Below, one piece after another: positions 1 through 9,157 of a stretch of DNA of 27,841 bases. Positions within the stretch are counted from its first letter, which is position 1. Each line of letters begins with the position of its first letter. Under the pieces are notes generated by a model. That model ran no database searches. It was not told where the DNA came from and worked only from the letters and a program-made list of their open reading frames with translations. The translations under genes were made by a program, and so were the position numbers. Source of the stretch: Saccoglossus kowalevskii (lineage: Eukaryota > Hemichordata > Enteropneusta > Harrimaniidae); the NCBI RefSeq assembly GCF_000003605.2, contig NW_003106596.1, forward strand, positions 185,370-213,210, in the 5' to 3' direction.

Positions 1-404
1 TTTTGAATACTGTTCATAGAAATATGTGTGAAAAAAGTAACTGAAAGACACATGTTACATGGCCGATTTTTAATTTTCATATTCCTAGATGGTCAACTTG
101 TTAAAAATTTTTAACCAGGAAGTACGGCCAAATTTACCCCAAATTCAGTTGAACAGCTGAACTTTATGTCCCGGCTAGGGATAGGTTTATTTTTTCTTTG
201 GAAAGGCTAATATGCGCGTGTAAAATATTGATGCGATGATTGATTTGTTTATTTTATGTTTTTTCGCTAATGATATTAAGGTACTCACGCACGCTAGCTA
301 CAAACAGTGATAATTATTTAATTACACAAGGAAAAGATTTGTTTATCCACAATACAAACCCGAATATTATTGTCTGTTCACAGTCTGGTGGGATATACAC
401 GTCG
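1..404. other. AT-rich non-coding stretch, no gene seen
   Basis: I see no recognisable gene, RNA or repeat end here. The short open frame starting at 240 has no domain and no splice or promoter context. The stretch precedes the recurring block at 405-550. Confidence 0.5.
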
Positions 405-550
405 ATTTTATTGGCATTTATCCAGCGATCAGTGATGGTTGTCATGACAATAACACGTAATAAGTATAGTATACAGGTAGTTTAATTGTTCTGTTATTAG
501 TCAGACAGTGAACAAACTTTTGAGCATGCACCATACGGGCGTTAGAAAGG
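405..550. repeat. Cluster spacer block, copy 1 of 3
   Basis: This block recurs at 3550-3695 and 5900-6045. Shared landmarks in order are a 'tccagc-atc-gtga' start, a 'gtcatg-caa' core, 'acaggta', and 'cagacagtgaacaaactttt' (here 500-519) followed by a 'gggcgtt' end. All three copies lie beyond the 3' side of a minus-strand DED gene or fragment and its ribozyme element, so they mark a duplicated unit of DED gene + ribozyme + spacer. I see no coding potential in it. Confidence 0.6.
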
Positions 551-717
551 TTTGTGCTTTAGGGCTCGATGAAGGGTAGATTGGTAATGATAGAAATTTG
601 TTTTTCGACGTTATATAGTTAAAAAACACCATACCCTCGACACATTCAAAAACACGATAGAAGATGTACGTATATCACATTATCTGGTCATGCAGTGTTA
701 AAACAAGTTATTATATC

Positions 718-723
718 TTTATT
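718..723 (-). terminator. Candidate poly(A) signal AATAAA of the 1173-1607 gene
   Basis: On the minus strand this reads AATAAA. It is the first canonical signal I find after the ribozyme pair at 760-1137, so the 3' UTR of the DED gene would contain both ribozymes. Confidence 0.45.
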
Positions 724-759
724 GTTTTTCTTGTTTAGGGGTGAATTATCATAACATTT

Positions 760-903
760 TAGCATGTTTAGTCTAATCGATCGTTTCCCATCAAAAGGCG
801 AATTATTACTTTTTAATAATATGTCAAGCAACGGATATGGTTCTGTGGGAAGCGATCAATTAGTTGCCCTACCACCACGTCAAGGTACATGCTATCGGTA
901 GGG
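760..903 (-). ncRNA. HDV-like self-cleaving ribozyme, copy A-1
   Basis: Reading the minus strand: P1 5' strand CCCUACC (903-897), J1/2 GA, P2 UAGCAUGU (894-887), P3 ACC (886-884), L3 UUGACGU (883-877), P3 GGU (876-874), P1 3' strand GGUAGGG (873-867), CAA, then P4 made of 863-852 and 783-773. J4/2 follows as ACUAA (772-768), with the presumed catalytic C at 771, and then P2 ACAUGCUA (767-760). This is the HDV order P1-P2-P3-P1-P4-J4/2-P2, and the CUAA matches the C-N-R-A signature. Predicted cleavage is between 904 and 903. P4 is extended by a second paired block (UGGGAAA-type, 781-790 with 844-851). It forms a tandem pair with 1006-1137. Confidence 0.8.
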
Positions 904-1005
904 TTACCCAGCTGTAAAGAACGTACATCGGAATTAAATTCCTAATATACTGTTCTTCATGGCCAGGTGTGAAATTTTCAGTTGTAAACTTGAAAATGTG
1001 TTACT

Positions 1006-1137
1006 GATATGTTTGGCCTAACCATTGCATCTTATCAGCATTTTCTGCGTCTTTGATGAAAAATGTATGTTGTTCATTCAGTCTGATGCTTAGTTAGCTG
1101 CCCTACCACCACGACAAGGTACATATCAACGGTAGGG
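1006..1137 (-). ncRNA. HDV-like self-cleaving ribozyme, copy A-2
   Basis: Minus strand: P1 CCCUACC (1137-1131) with GGUAGGG (1107-1101), J1/2 GUU, P2 GAUAUGU (1127-1121) with ACAUAUC (1012-1006), P3 ACC/GGU, L3 UUGUCGU, CAG, and a short P4 CUAACU/GGUUAG (1097-1092 with 1023-1018). J4/2 contains CCAA with the presumed catalytic C at 1016. P2 differs from copy A-1 on both strands (GAUAUGU/ACAUAUC against AGCAUGU/ACAUGCU), so pairing is kept by compensatory change. The cleavage site (1138|1137) lies about 35 nt after the stop codon of the DED gene at 1173-1607, on the same strand. Confidence 0.78.
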
Positions 1138-1172
1138 GTCCAACAATCTCCGGAAATGTTGTATTTCAGCTA

Positions 1173-1607
1173 TCAAACTCGATGTGATCTAGTCGCCTTC
1201 TTATCCATTCCTGTAGTATAAAAATGACTTGAAGCTTGTGTGTATTTATTCTCGTCGGTTGATTTACATGGTTCTGGCACGGGGAACACACACCTGTATG
1301 AATCTGCGTAATTAGCGCAGCCACGTGCCAAATCATGTCTGTTTATTTCTTTCAAAAGAAGTTCAAGATTTCGTGTGTTGCTTGGAGAAAGAATCTTTAT
1401 TTCCTCCATTTTTTCGAATAGTCGTATAGCTGTTTTTATAGCCCCCAAGTCACTAAATTCTAGACCAGCTTGTTTTGGCTTACTTGGTTCGATTGATCTA
1501 CTTGGTTCCGTTGGCGCGTTTAAAAGAAGAAACGCCATTTGTTCAACGTCGGCAATACACATGTTTTCAGAAAGTTGGTACAGAAAACGTCGATATGTGT
1601 AGTCCAT
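1173..1607 (-). CDS. DED-only protein 1 (144 aa), VFPVP-tailed
   Basis: A single death-effector domain occupies roughly residues 4-100. DEDs are six-helix homotypic adaptor modules of apoptotic and NF-kB signalling, as in FADD and caspase-8, and act in the cytosol. Visible landmarks are the helix-2 patch FLLL at 26-29 and R-x-D-L as RHDL at 90-93. Between helices 2 and 3 there is an unusually long Pro/Ser/Lys-rich loop (about 31-49). The tail from 106 begins CVFPVP and has no known domain; the same CVFPVP occurs after the DED of the plus-strand gene at 14272. I chose the ATG at 1607 because a good acceptor (TTTACAG, AG at 1621-1620) lies 12 nt upstream. No caspase or other effector domain follows, so it would act by binding other DEDs. 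The partner is unknown. Confidence 0.82.
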   Translation of the reverse strand: MDYTYRRFLYQLSENMCIADVEQMAFLLLNAPTEPSRSIEPSKPKQAGLEFSDLGAIKTAIRLFEKMEEIKILSPSNTRNLELLLKEINRHDLARGCANYADSYRCVFPVPEPCKSTDENKYTQASSHFYTTGMDKKATRSHRV

Positions 1608-2122
1608 GATGATGGAAATCTGTAAATTTCAAAATTGAAGTCGGTTATTTTTAACACAATAAAAGCTTAACATAAAAACGTGTATATGTTGGGTGTGTAC
1701 TCCAATTGTGATTGGCTGTTAACGCACACGTACATTTCTGAGCGAACATTGCTACGATTGTTTTAGAGTTTTAGAGGCATTCCTATATAAGATGCAATAT
1801 TCTGAAAAATATTTACTCATGTAAAAGTATTTTCCAAATATTATAGTCAAGGAAAAATATATATTGCCCTGATATGACGCCGATAATGTGATGCCAAGAA
1901 AAAAAATGATGCGTAAAAACAACCTAGGGTAATTTAGTCTTACAAAATGGTTGCCACAAAACAGTGTATGCACATGGACACACATCGTGTTTTTTTCGCC
2001 TGATCTAGATTGTTTTCGCTTAAATATTTTACGTAGTAATGACCGTTGAAACAATGACAACCACGAATATGGCGATAAATCAGTATACGCACAATATTGA
2101 ATCCAGAAAAAACAAATACTTA

Positions 2123-2260
2123 CAGAGAAAAATGTAAGCCCAACTGCGTAACTGGTCAAAATTTCAGATATTAAACATGACGTCGCTGAAAAACGGTGAT
2201 ACTCAATTCGGACGGTGGCGGCGGTATATTCGACATGCAAGTATAGATGCACCTGATGGC
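2123..2260 (-). promoter_or_regulatory. Promoter and non-coding exon 1 of DED gene 1
   Basis: The minus strand shows a TATA-like AATATAC (2230-2224), a GC-rich GCCGCCACCGTC stretch, and a strong donor CTCT|GTAAGTATT with exon 1 ending at 2124. The intron would run 2123-1620 (about 504 nt) to the TTTACAG acceptor. The block 2096-2262 is clearly related to 11817-11960, which stands in the same place before DED gene 4, and this supports its role. The exact start site is inferred as about 2195. Confidence 0.55.
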
Positions 2261-2269
2261 TGATTTAAT

Positions 2270-3540
2270 TTTTTCTGTTATTTATAGAAATAAGTCAACA
2301 TATTTTTTTTTTATAATATATAAAAAATAGTATTTAAACATATACAGCGTTGATCACTGCAACTGGGCTGACTTGTACAATTTATATAAAGTACACGACG
2401 ACACAGGCGTTCGTAACGTTAATGGCTGCTGTTCACTTAAATGTAGAGGTGTGGAAATGGCAAAAAAACATTTCATCTTTTCTTCTTGTAAGCGTAAATA
2501 TATTATTAGACCATGCGTCTGAAAGGTACAAGTTATCGTCCAAAAGCGTAATTATGTGACCGTATTAGATCAGTACACCATATTTTCAAAACATCATGGC
2601 ATTACGTGGCGTAGATATTTGCATATAAATGAAATATATGGTTGAAGTTTGATATAGGTATAGAATTATTTTATTTTTATATTTGTTTTTCTGTATTTTA
2701 TTTATTATTTACTCGCCGTTTTTCATGTTTTATATATAGTATCTCTGTCGACTTAAATACCGAGATAAAATATACATGTTTTTGTAACCTAATTTCAAAT
2801 ATAATTTAAAACTTTAAATAATAATTTAAATCTCACGTACAGCTATTTGTATCACTCCGCGCACATATATAACAATCGTAAAATGAGTAATGACATGACT
2901 ATGTTTATTTTTTTCAGAAAGAAAGAAAGCACGTAATCTATAGAATCTAAAAATAGAAAATGGGAAAAACCGCGCTTCAATGTGACTAGCCTGGTCTATA
3001 AAGCATAGTACCATTTAGAGCTGGTATGTGTGTCAAAGCTTTTAAAACGTTTCATACAGATAATTAACTTAAACGCGTAATTTTGATACTAAATAATAAT
3101 CAACTCATTGTTATTTGTACATTAATGAATATACATATATACATATATATACACGAACGATCAAATATATAAAACTGTGAAGGAGTGTGTAGTATGTTGT
3201 ACTTAACTCCCTGGGGTCAGATTCGAGTAAATTATACGGGGCAGAACCAGCAAATCAGTTATATGGAAACACAAGATGGTGGTTTAGGCGGCAAGGTAAA
3301 CTATCACCGTATCCAGCAGCAATATCAATAGCTTCAATTTTTTTGGAATCCTGCTTTACTCGGATTTGACAAATTATATCTGTATCTGTATTACTCAATA
3401 AGCTCGTGTGCAGTGGAAAACGTAGTTTATCATGTCTTTCAACATGACGTAATCGATATTATTATAATATTCCTTGTCACTATAGCAACAAAGCCAACAC
3501 AGACTGTGATATTGCCATCTATTCACCAATTACTTCAAAA
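2270..3540. other. AT-rich intergenic stretch without a gene
   Basis: I see only low-complexity AT-rich sequence, including an alternating 'atacatatat' tract at about 3130-3153. The short open frames here show no domain, signal peptide or splice context. Confidence 0.5.
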
Positions 3541-3549
3541 TGGAAAGTA

Positions 3550-3695
3550 TTGATTGGAAAGTCTTTGCTTCAGTAATCATTGACTGTAGCCCATGGCAAC
3601 GACACGTACGATGACCACGCATTGCTTTTCATTGTCGTTTTCAGATGGTGAACACACCCCGCGTCCATTGTCTGACTGGGCGGATCTTAGAGGCG
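3550..3695. repeat. Cluster spacer block, copy 2 of 3
   Basis: Related to 405-550 and 5900-6045 (shared 'tgactgtag', 'catggcaac', 'tttcaga-tggtgaac' and 'tgtctgactgggcg' landmarks). It is the most diverged of the three. It lies on the 3' side of the ribozyme pair of DED gene 2. Confidence 0.5.
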
Positions 3696-4036
3696 AACGG
3701 CAACAGTCACTTTATAAACGTATTACAATGCGAGAAAGGTCAGATTGGTAGATAACAAATATATTGACCTCAAGGTATGAATTTGAGGTGTAGGGTCAGA
3801 GTTCATGTTTCTATTAGCTGGTACATTATACAGTAGTATTACTAATGTATTCAATCGATAGATTCATAATACAAAACATTGAGCCAGGCTAAGAAACATA
3901 CATACATACATATATTCCAATGGATCAGGCAAAATAAGCGATAGACTGTAGAGTTATTTATTTTATTCACAATATAGTTATTTATTTGTAAAAAAATACT
4001 GGGAATTTTTTTTTGTTCTGTTTTTTTTTTCATAAT

Positions 4037-4143
4037 TAGCATGTTTAGTCTAATTGACCAATTACTAACATAATACTGTATTTTGTAATTATTGATCAAT
4101 TAGTTGCCCTACCACCACGTCAAGGTACATGCTATTGGCAGGG
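4037..4143 (-). ncRNA. HDV-like self-cleaving ribozyme, copy B-1
   Basis: Minus strand: P1 CCCUGCC (4143-4137) with GGUAGGG, a G-U wobble replacing the usual A-U; P2 UAGCAUGU (4134-4127) with ACAUGCUA (4044-4037); P3 ACC/GGU; L3 UUGACGU; CAA; P4 CUAAUUGAUCAAU with a 3' strand from 4050 onward (one G-U wobble); J4/2 ACUAA. Both departures from perfect complementarity are wobbles only when this strand is the RNA. On the other strand they would be A-C mismatches. At 107 nt it is one of the shortest complete copies. Confidence 0.8.
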
Positions 4144-4153
4144 TTACCCAGTC

Positions 4154-4223
4154 GAGCAGAGCAGCGTTGGCGTTGCTGATGGATTCAATGATACGAGTAA
4201 TTCTCATTGCGGCTGCTCTGCTC
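4154..4223. repeat. 12-bp inverted repeat in the ribozyme linker
   Basis: The arms GAGCAGAGCAGC (4154-4165) and GCTGCTCTGCTC (4212-4223) are perfect complements separated by 46 nt. They lie between the two ribozymes of pair B, just 5' of B-1 in RNA sense. Linker stems at the same position are seen in the 14.8 kb and 19.8 kb copies with different sequence. Confidence 0.7.
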
Positions 4224-4275
4224 AACCGGTTAGAATGTGTGAAGCATCGGTGTTCTAGAGCTGACAAGTATAGGT

Positions 4276-4388
4276 GGTATGTTTGGTCCATCCAGTTGTC
4301 ATAGTATAGTGTTCTTTGTCGTTGTCCACCACACGACGACCAGATTTCGTTGCCCTACCACCACGTCAAGGTACATACCGCGGCAGGG
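4276..4388 (-). ncRNA. HDV-like self-cleaving ribozyme, copy B-2
   Basis: Minus strand: P1 CCCUGCC (4388-4382) with GGUAGGG (one G-U); J1/2 GC; P2 GGUAUGU with ACAUACC (4282-4276), perfectly paired but different from every first-position copy; P3 ACC/GGU; L3 UUGACGU; CAA; J4/2 containing CCAA. P4 is not a simple long stem. The region between contains a GUCGU/ACGAC hairpin, so this peripheral domain has diverged. Cleavage (4389|4388) is about 245 nt from that of B-1. The pair lies about 680 nt past the stop codon of the DED gene at 5067, beyond an AATAAA at 4870-4865. Confidence 0.72.
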
Positions 4389-4399
4389 TTTTAAAGAGG

Positions 4400-5066
4400 G
4401 CAGTATTGACCTTTTTCTTCTTCAAAAAAATGTTGTTCGACAATAAAAGTTGATATACACTGACAATGATTTTTTGTCAATTTAATGTTGTTTGTTACAG
4501 CACACAATTTAGTATTTAAAAAAATAATGGAAAATGCGTAGGATAAAAGAATTCGACTCGATTGGCTTCAAATCTGTTTTTAAAGAGTCAAACAAACCCC
4601 TCAAAAATTATCAAAATTGCAATATTAGTTTATTAGGGGAACATTACGTCTATTTGGGGGAAATTGTAGTTTTAAACTCTTTGCATATTTTGTAAGGTTA
4701 TAATGTGATGCCGGAATAAATGACATTTTACAAAACAGTAATTGTGTGAGAGTTACAAACATTGCATTACAGTATTTTAATTTGTGAAATACTGGGTGAA
4801 TGATCATGAATTTAGCAAAATCGAGTTTTACAATTTAGTGGTAAGGGAAATTGAAAGAGTTAGGTTTATTTTTCGTCTGGGATTGGGTTATTTAAAATGT
4901 GTTATTTCACCAATAGGCAAAGTGGCAAACAGGGTATTAGATACGTAATTAAACCTTAACAAACGAATACTTGTTTGGTGCGTGAATTTACGAACATCGT
5001 CGCCAGAACAACTCAGAACAAGATTTTCCTAAAAGGTACTCAATTGTCAATACCCCCTCTTTAAAA
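4400..5066. other. 3' flank of DED gene 2
   Basis: AT-rich and without a recognisable gene. It contains a minus-strand AATAAA at 4870-4865 that would serve DED gene 2, giving a 3' UTR of about 200-220 nt that ends before the ribozyme pair. Confidence 0.4.
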
Positions 5067-5366
5067 TTATTTTTGAATATATTCATCAATATCTCGTGCA
5101 AGGTCTGGACGTTTCATTTCTTTAAACAATTCCGATAAATACATCAAGGTCACAACATTATTGGCGAGCAAACCTATTTTTTCCATTCGAACAAAGATAT
5201 CTAGTCCGTCATCTAAATTGTCAAAGTTGTCGGGGTCAAGTCCATCTTTCGAATCTGGTGGTTCTTTCAAAAGTAGGAAATGTAGTCGTTTGACGTCGGA
5301 TTGATCCATACCATCGGAAAGGTTCAGCAGGAAAGCTCGGTAACGGCTTGTTCGTAAGGAGTCCAT
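5067..5366 (-). CDS. DED-only protein 2 (99 aa)
   Basis: The protein is one DED (about residues 8-97) and nothing else. Landmarks are FLLL at 30-33, an acidic helix 2-3 loop rich in D/N/P (36-54), F-x-R-M-E-K-I in helix 4 (about 58-64), and RPDL at 86-89, the conserved R-x-D-L of DEDs. It ends almost directly after helix 6. An in-frame TAA lies 11 codons upstream of the chosen ATG, so the protein cannot be longer in this exon. Unlike the other intact genes, I find no clean polypyrimidine-AG directly before the ATG, so the 5' structure is uncertain. It is the most diverged intact member. By family knowledge it would be an adaptor or inhibitor in death or innate-immune signalling; the role is inference. 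Confidence 0.75.
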   Translation of the reverse strand: MDSLRTSRYRAFLLNLSDGMDQSDVKRLHFLLLKEPPDSKDGLDPDNFDNLDDGLDIFVRMEKIGLLANNVVTLMYLSELFKEMKRPDLARDIDEYIQK

Positions 5367-5734
5367 GTCAGCGATACAAATATAATGTAGGATACATTAA
5401 AACAATGTAGTCGAGTAATAGGAGTGTCACAACACATACTAGTACACTAAGTATTGACCGATTGCGAGAGTGTATAATCATACATTTATTATCATCAACA
5501 ATAGATATCTTCCAGCGCACGATCAAAAGGTAGTTCCAGGGCATGTCCTGTGAACTCAACAATGATGGTAAAACGACACGATCAAAAGGTTTGAGCTAAG
5601 GAGAGTGTCTAAATTTGATTCTTGTCAGCTGCTGGAAATTTAAAAAAATCGCTAACGTTTACAAAGATTACCAATATTACCAACCTTGTGCTTCACACAC
5701 TCGGAACAGACTCCAAATGGGACTGCAGTGCGTG

Positions 5735-5790
5735 ACAATGGAATATATAGAATAACATGTAGGATTGCGCACGCTCCAATATCACGTGTT
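5735..5790 (-). promoter_or_regulatory. Possible promoter of DED gene 2
   Basis: The minus strand has an E-box-like CACGTG (5788-5783) about 35 nt upstream of CTATATATTC (5750-5741). A CACGTG followed by a TATA box also occurs in the duplicated promoters at 17.8 and 19.0 kb. No strong splice donor follows here, so assignment is weak. Confidence 0.3.
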
Positions 5791-5899
5791 TGACACAATT
5801 AACATGTTTGCACGTTTGGTCTAATTGATTGGTTCTAAAAAAATACGTTTTTTTTCTATCATAACGTTAGTAAGTGAAGTACCTGCTTGGGTGAACGTG

Positions 5900-6045
5900 C
5901 CGATTTAATTGGTATCTGTCCAGCAATCCGTGACTGTAGTCATGGCAACATAACAAAAGCCCGGTAAACAGGTAATCCATTCATCTGTCATTTTTCAGAC
6001 AGTGAACGAACTTTTCACCATCACTGTCTGGGCGTTTAAAGGGAC
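5900..6045. repeat. Cluster spacer block, copy 3 of 3
   Basis: Closest to copy 1 (405-550): 'tccagcaatc', 'gtcatggcaacataac', 'acaggta', 'cagacagtgaacgaactttt' (5997-6016) and 'gggcgttt'. It lies on the 3' side of the DED fragment at 6520-6707 and its damaged ribozyme. An orphan ribozyme 3' half ('catgttt...tttggtctaattga') sits at about 5802-5837, just to its left. Confidence 0.6.
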
Positions 6046-6258
6046 TACGTGTACTAGACGACTATTATAAATTTTCACAGCCAAACATAATATAATTTAA
6101 ACCGGGCTAGAAACACATCGACTAATTTGCAATTGTAGGAAGGTTCACAAGACATACTCTTCATATCATCAAGCTTTAAGTGATTAAACGTGTTAATTTG
6201 TTATTGTGTTATTGTAGTATAGTTTCGTTTGGAAGTAATATTCAAAGTTTCACAATTA

Positions 6259-6384
6259 ACATGTTTGGTCTAATTGATTGGTTCTAACAAAATATATTTT
6301 GTTTTTGTTTTTAACTTTTTAATAACATCACATGATTTTTTTATGATTTTGTAAAAAGTGATCAATGGTATGTTTACCTGGCGT
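6259..6384 (-). ncRNA. Damaged HDV-like ribozyme, conserved core deleted
   Basis: The 3' half is intact on the minus strand: P4 strand CAAUUAG, J4/2 ACCAA and P2 ACAUGU at about 6273-6259. The other half jumps from 'gatcaat' to 'ggta-tgtttacc' at about 6366. Compared with complete copies about 36 nt are missing, namely nearly all of P1 3', P3, L3 and P2 5'. It cannot form the fold. It lies next to the DED fragment at 6520-6707, in the same order and strand as pair A and DED gene 1. The linker after it (6400-6490) still aligns with 925-1005. Confidence 0.6.
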
Positions 6385-6519
6385 AGAAAAAAACAAACAT
6401 ATAACAGAATTAAATTGCCATGCCAATAAATTGTTCTCCAGGGTCAGGTATTGAATTTTTGGTTGTTAAATTGAAATTTGTGTACTTTCTCAGATTTGGT
6501 ATTGTTCAAGTAAACAGTA

Positions 6520-6707
6520 ATACCTCACTTGGATAGTAGTTTCAAATTTCGTGTGTTGCCTTGGTATATGAAATTTTGTTCTTCCAACTTAAAAAGTGTT
6601 ACGGTGCTTTTTATATCACCCACATTCCGAACTTTCTTCTTCTTGGCTGACTTTGGTTTCCTTGGTCTACATAAACTTAAAAATTTAAAAAACGGCAATG
6701 GATTCAA
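6520..6707 (-). pseudogene. DED gene fragment, closest to DED gene 1
   Basis: The minus strand encodes a relic of the second half of a DED: F-K-F-L-S-L near the start, then I-K-S-T-V-T-L-F-K-L-E-E, then G-N-T-R-N-L-K-L-L before a stop. These line up with the 26-85 region of DED gene 1, including a Pro/Lys-rich helix 2-3 loop. The 'aacacacgaaat' bases are identical to gene 1. Helix 1 and upstream sequence are replaced by AT-rich low-complexity DNA (about 6710-6850), and R-x-D-L is missing after the stop. The locus keeps gene 1's downstream order of linker, ribozyme remnant and spacer block, so it is a decayed duplicate of that unit. Confidence 0.7.
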
Positions 6708-6712
6708 ACAAA

Positions 6713-7640
6713 TGATTTTTAAATAAAAACAAATCTCAGAAACGAAAGTGAGTTTTAAAAATCGATTTCAGAACCCAAAATCTTTATTAAAAAGGATTAT
6801 AAAATAAAAATGAATTTTTAAAATGCAAATTAATTGTAAAAATGGTTTTATAAAATGCTATGCTGTGAGCCACCTCGAATGCCGTAGGGTAGTCCAACTT
6901 TTCCGCCCGAGTGACTTACTTACAATCCTGTGTATATATACATAAGGCTATCCATTAATAATGAATCAGTAAAGTTTATAGGTGACCTCCTTGGGGTGCG
7001 GTTATAAGCCACCTGACCGACGGTGACGGTAAAATAACTGATATAAGATAGTTAACTACATTCAAGAATCTAACACGGTTGTGATTGACAATTTTCAGGA
7101 CAAAGACAGGACAGGTTGCGTCAAAACATCGCGTGGGATTCGAAAACAGTATTTTGGGAGTATTTGAACGCAAAATAATGTGTTATACATATTTGATGAA
7201 GGTTAATTTTGAAGAAGTAAGGGTATCTCATTCAATTCAATATTCCCCACGAACAGACATTTCGATCTTCATCTATAAAAAGAAAACAATTCAAGTTCGA
7301 AATAAAATAGCACGATTTTTGTGGCAGACGTTTGGTAAGCGCCGCTCACGCAATACGCGGGATTTCGAAGGGAACGGGAACTCATCTGCTACTAAGATGT
7401 ATTGCTAGATATGCATTTACTGTATAAGTAATGTTAATGAGTATTGTTGGTGTGATAATGTATAGCTTCATTGATATGTTTGCGACTTACAATATAATTT
7501 TTTCAAGTATGAATGGACTTATTTCTTTATATTTTTACATTATAATTTTTACATTATCACTAATTTGAAAAATGTATTATATATTTATTTAGTTAGTTAT
7601 TTATTGAAATTCAAATACAAGTCGAAAAGACAATAGTCAA
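6713..7640. other. Intergenic, AT-rich repeats and an unassigned open frame
   Basis: 6713-6860 is low-complexity, with repeated 'aaaatg...ttttataaaatg' units. A 107-codon plus-strand frame (7085-7408) has an acceptor-like TTTTCAG at about 7100 and a donor-like TTTG|GTAAGC at about 7333, but no recognisable domain. I do not call it a gene. Confidence 0.3.
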
Positions 7641-8231
7641 AGCATTGGTTTATTGCAATCAGCCATATATACGAATACCTATAATTTATTAAAATACATC
7701 GAGGACATGGCTTAATTATATTTCTAGATTGCATCACTCAATTATATAGTTATCGAAGGTCTTTTGTTGAGAGACAGTGTCTTTAGTGAAGTAAGAACGC
7801 ATCTGCTTAAAATGCAATGTATCCAACAGTGTCTTCTTGTTCAATGCTGTAATTCAATAATCTTTGTTTGGTTTTATAATATATTCGTCTATTGTTTGTT
7901 TCTGTGTTTCAATGATCGAGTATAAACTCTTTCTCTAATAATGTTGGTAATTGCCTGAGCGAGTTGACCATATATTTCTTTCGCAATTGTATGTTCTTCA
8001 GCTGATTTTAGCATGTTCAGGAATGATATTGTAGAATTAAATATTGAATGTTCAACATGAATGATTGATTACCATGGGATTGTCAGAGCATTATTCAAAT
8101 AATATATTTTTTCTAGTCGCAGCTTTGATCAAGTTGTTTTCTGTAGTCTTTACCAGCCTTCTTCGTAAACAAATAAATGACATTTTTGATGTATAAACAT
8201 GTGGCAGTGATTTGATGAAAGCCAAGAATTG
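7641..8231 (-). other. Probable 3' UTR region of DED gene 3
   Basis: This stretch follows the stop codon of DED gene 3 on the minus strand. I see no canonical ribozyme core in it, unlike the flanks of genes 1, 2, 4, 6 and 7. A minus-strand AATAAA lies near 7650. No other gene is visible. Confidence 0.3.
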
Positions 8232-8522
8232 TTAATGACATGTGATAAGGTCAGCAAGGTCAGGGCGTCCGATTTCCGCGAGCAAAACTTCAAGGGTTAA
8301 CAAATTGTCAGCAGAAAGTAGTCCTAGCGTTTCCATCTTATCAAAAAGATGCAAACAGTCATTGATGGTCTGATAATCAACAAGATCTAATCCCTGTTGT
8401 TTCTGTGTTTTGGCATCCTCGCCAGGTGAGTTCAAGAGAAGAAATTTGATACGTTTGAGGTCTTGCTTGCTCATTTCGCGGGATATGTCATTAAGTAGTC
8501 TGTCGTAATCACGATTAACCAT
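8232..8522 (-). CDS. DED-only protein 3 (96 aa)
   Basis: This is a complete single DED with no tail. Features are D-Y-D at 5-7 in helix 1, D-L-K-R-I-K-F-L-L-L in helix 2 (21-30), a Gln/Lys/Asp loop (31-45), L-H-L-F-D-K-M-E (57-64), and RPDL at 86-89. The closest relative in the window is the protein at 20232-20519, with which it shares the MV start, D-Y-D, D-L-K-R-x-K-F-L-L-L, L-L-S-A-x-N and the G-R-P-D-L-A end; together they form one subtype. The ATG follows a textbook acceptor (poly-T then ACAG, AG at 8537-8536) by 13 nt, which fixes the start. Family knowledge suggests homotypic DED binding in apoptosis or NF-kB signalling. With no enzyme domain it would be a linker or decoy. Confidence 0.83.
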   Translation of the reverse strand: MVNRDYDRLLNDISREMSKQDLKRIKFLLLNSPGEDAKTQKQQGLDLVDYQTINDCLHLFDKMETLGLLSADNLLTLEVLLAEIGRPDLADLITCH

Positions 8523-9157
8523 CTTTATTGGAGCTCTGTAAAAAAATAATTATGAAGCACATAATCTCTCTGTAAGCCTACATGCGTTGTATATTTCGAA
8601 TCGGGGACTATCAATTTTCAATATAAAATATTTCAATGAAACATTCCTTTTATGTTCAGGTGTAACAAACGACACAAAACAATATAACACTAAATTATTT
8701 TTAAAAACATCAACTAATCGGTGAAAAAAAAAACGCTACCTATAACTGTTGGAAATAACATTGTCGTGTGAATGTATGTTTCCTGAGACGCAAACCCATT
8801 GTTGGTGACAGACGTGATACTGTATCCATATGAATTTACAGATGATGGTTACAATGACTAGAATTATTGTATATAATTCAACATGGACTCTTAAAATAGT
8901 GGCTGTGTGCTGCGCCACGCTAGTAGAAATAGGACATATTGATCTCTACCATGTGTAGCCAAGGCAACTACCACACCTTACGAACATACACCTTAACACT
9001 AACCGCTGTGCTGTCAATTCAAATCTGCGTCTAAAAGGTCATTCTTTTAACGTGAATTTATGAAACCGAAACACTATAGCGGGCCATCAATTACATTCCA
9101 TAGGCTCACATAACGTGGTTAATAACATATTCACGATGAATATCTACTGTATAACTT

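Noticed and set aside
860-903. GC-rich 'ccctaccaccacgtcaaggt' repeats as protein-coding (the minus strand reads Y-L-V-V-V-V-G-Q-L in several frames)
   Set aside because: The peptide arises only because the ribozyme core is conserved as RNA. Frames differ between copies and stop quickly, and the differences between copies preserve base pairing rather than codons.
760-1139. Ribozyme element read simply as a MITE with TAGCATGT inverted ends
   Set aside because: The TAGCATGT/ACATGCTA ends form P2 of the fold, the CCCTACC arm lies outside them, and no target-site duplication is evident. Mobility of the whole unit is still possible.
5368-5562. 64-codon hydrophobic minus-strand frame as a separate membrane protein
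   Set aside because: It lies directly upstream of the DED gene 2 start, probably in its 5' UTR or intron, and has no independent promoter or conserved feature.
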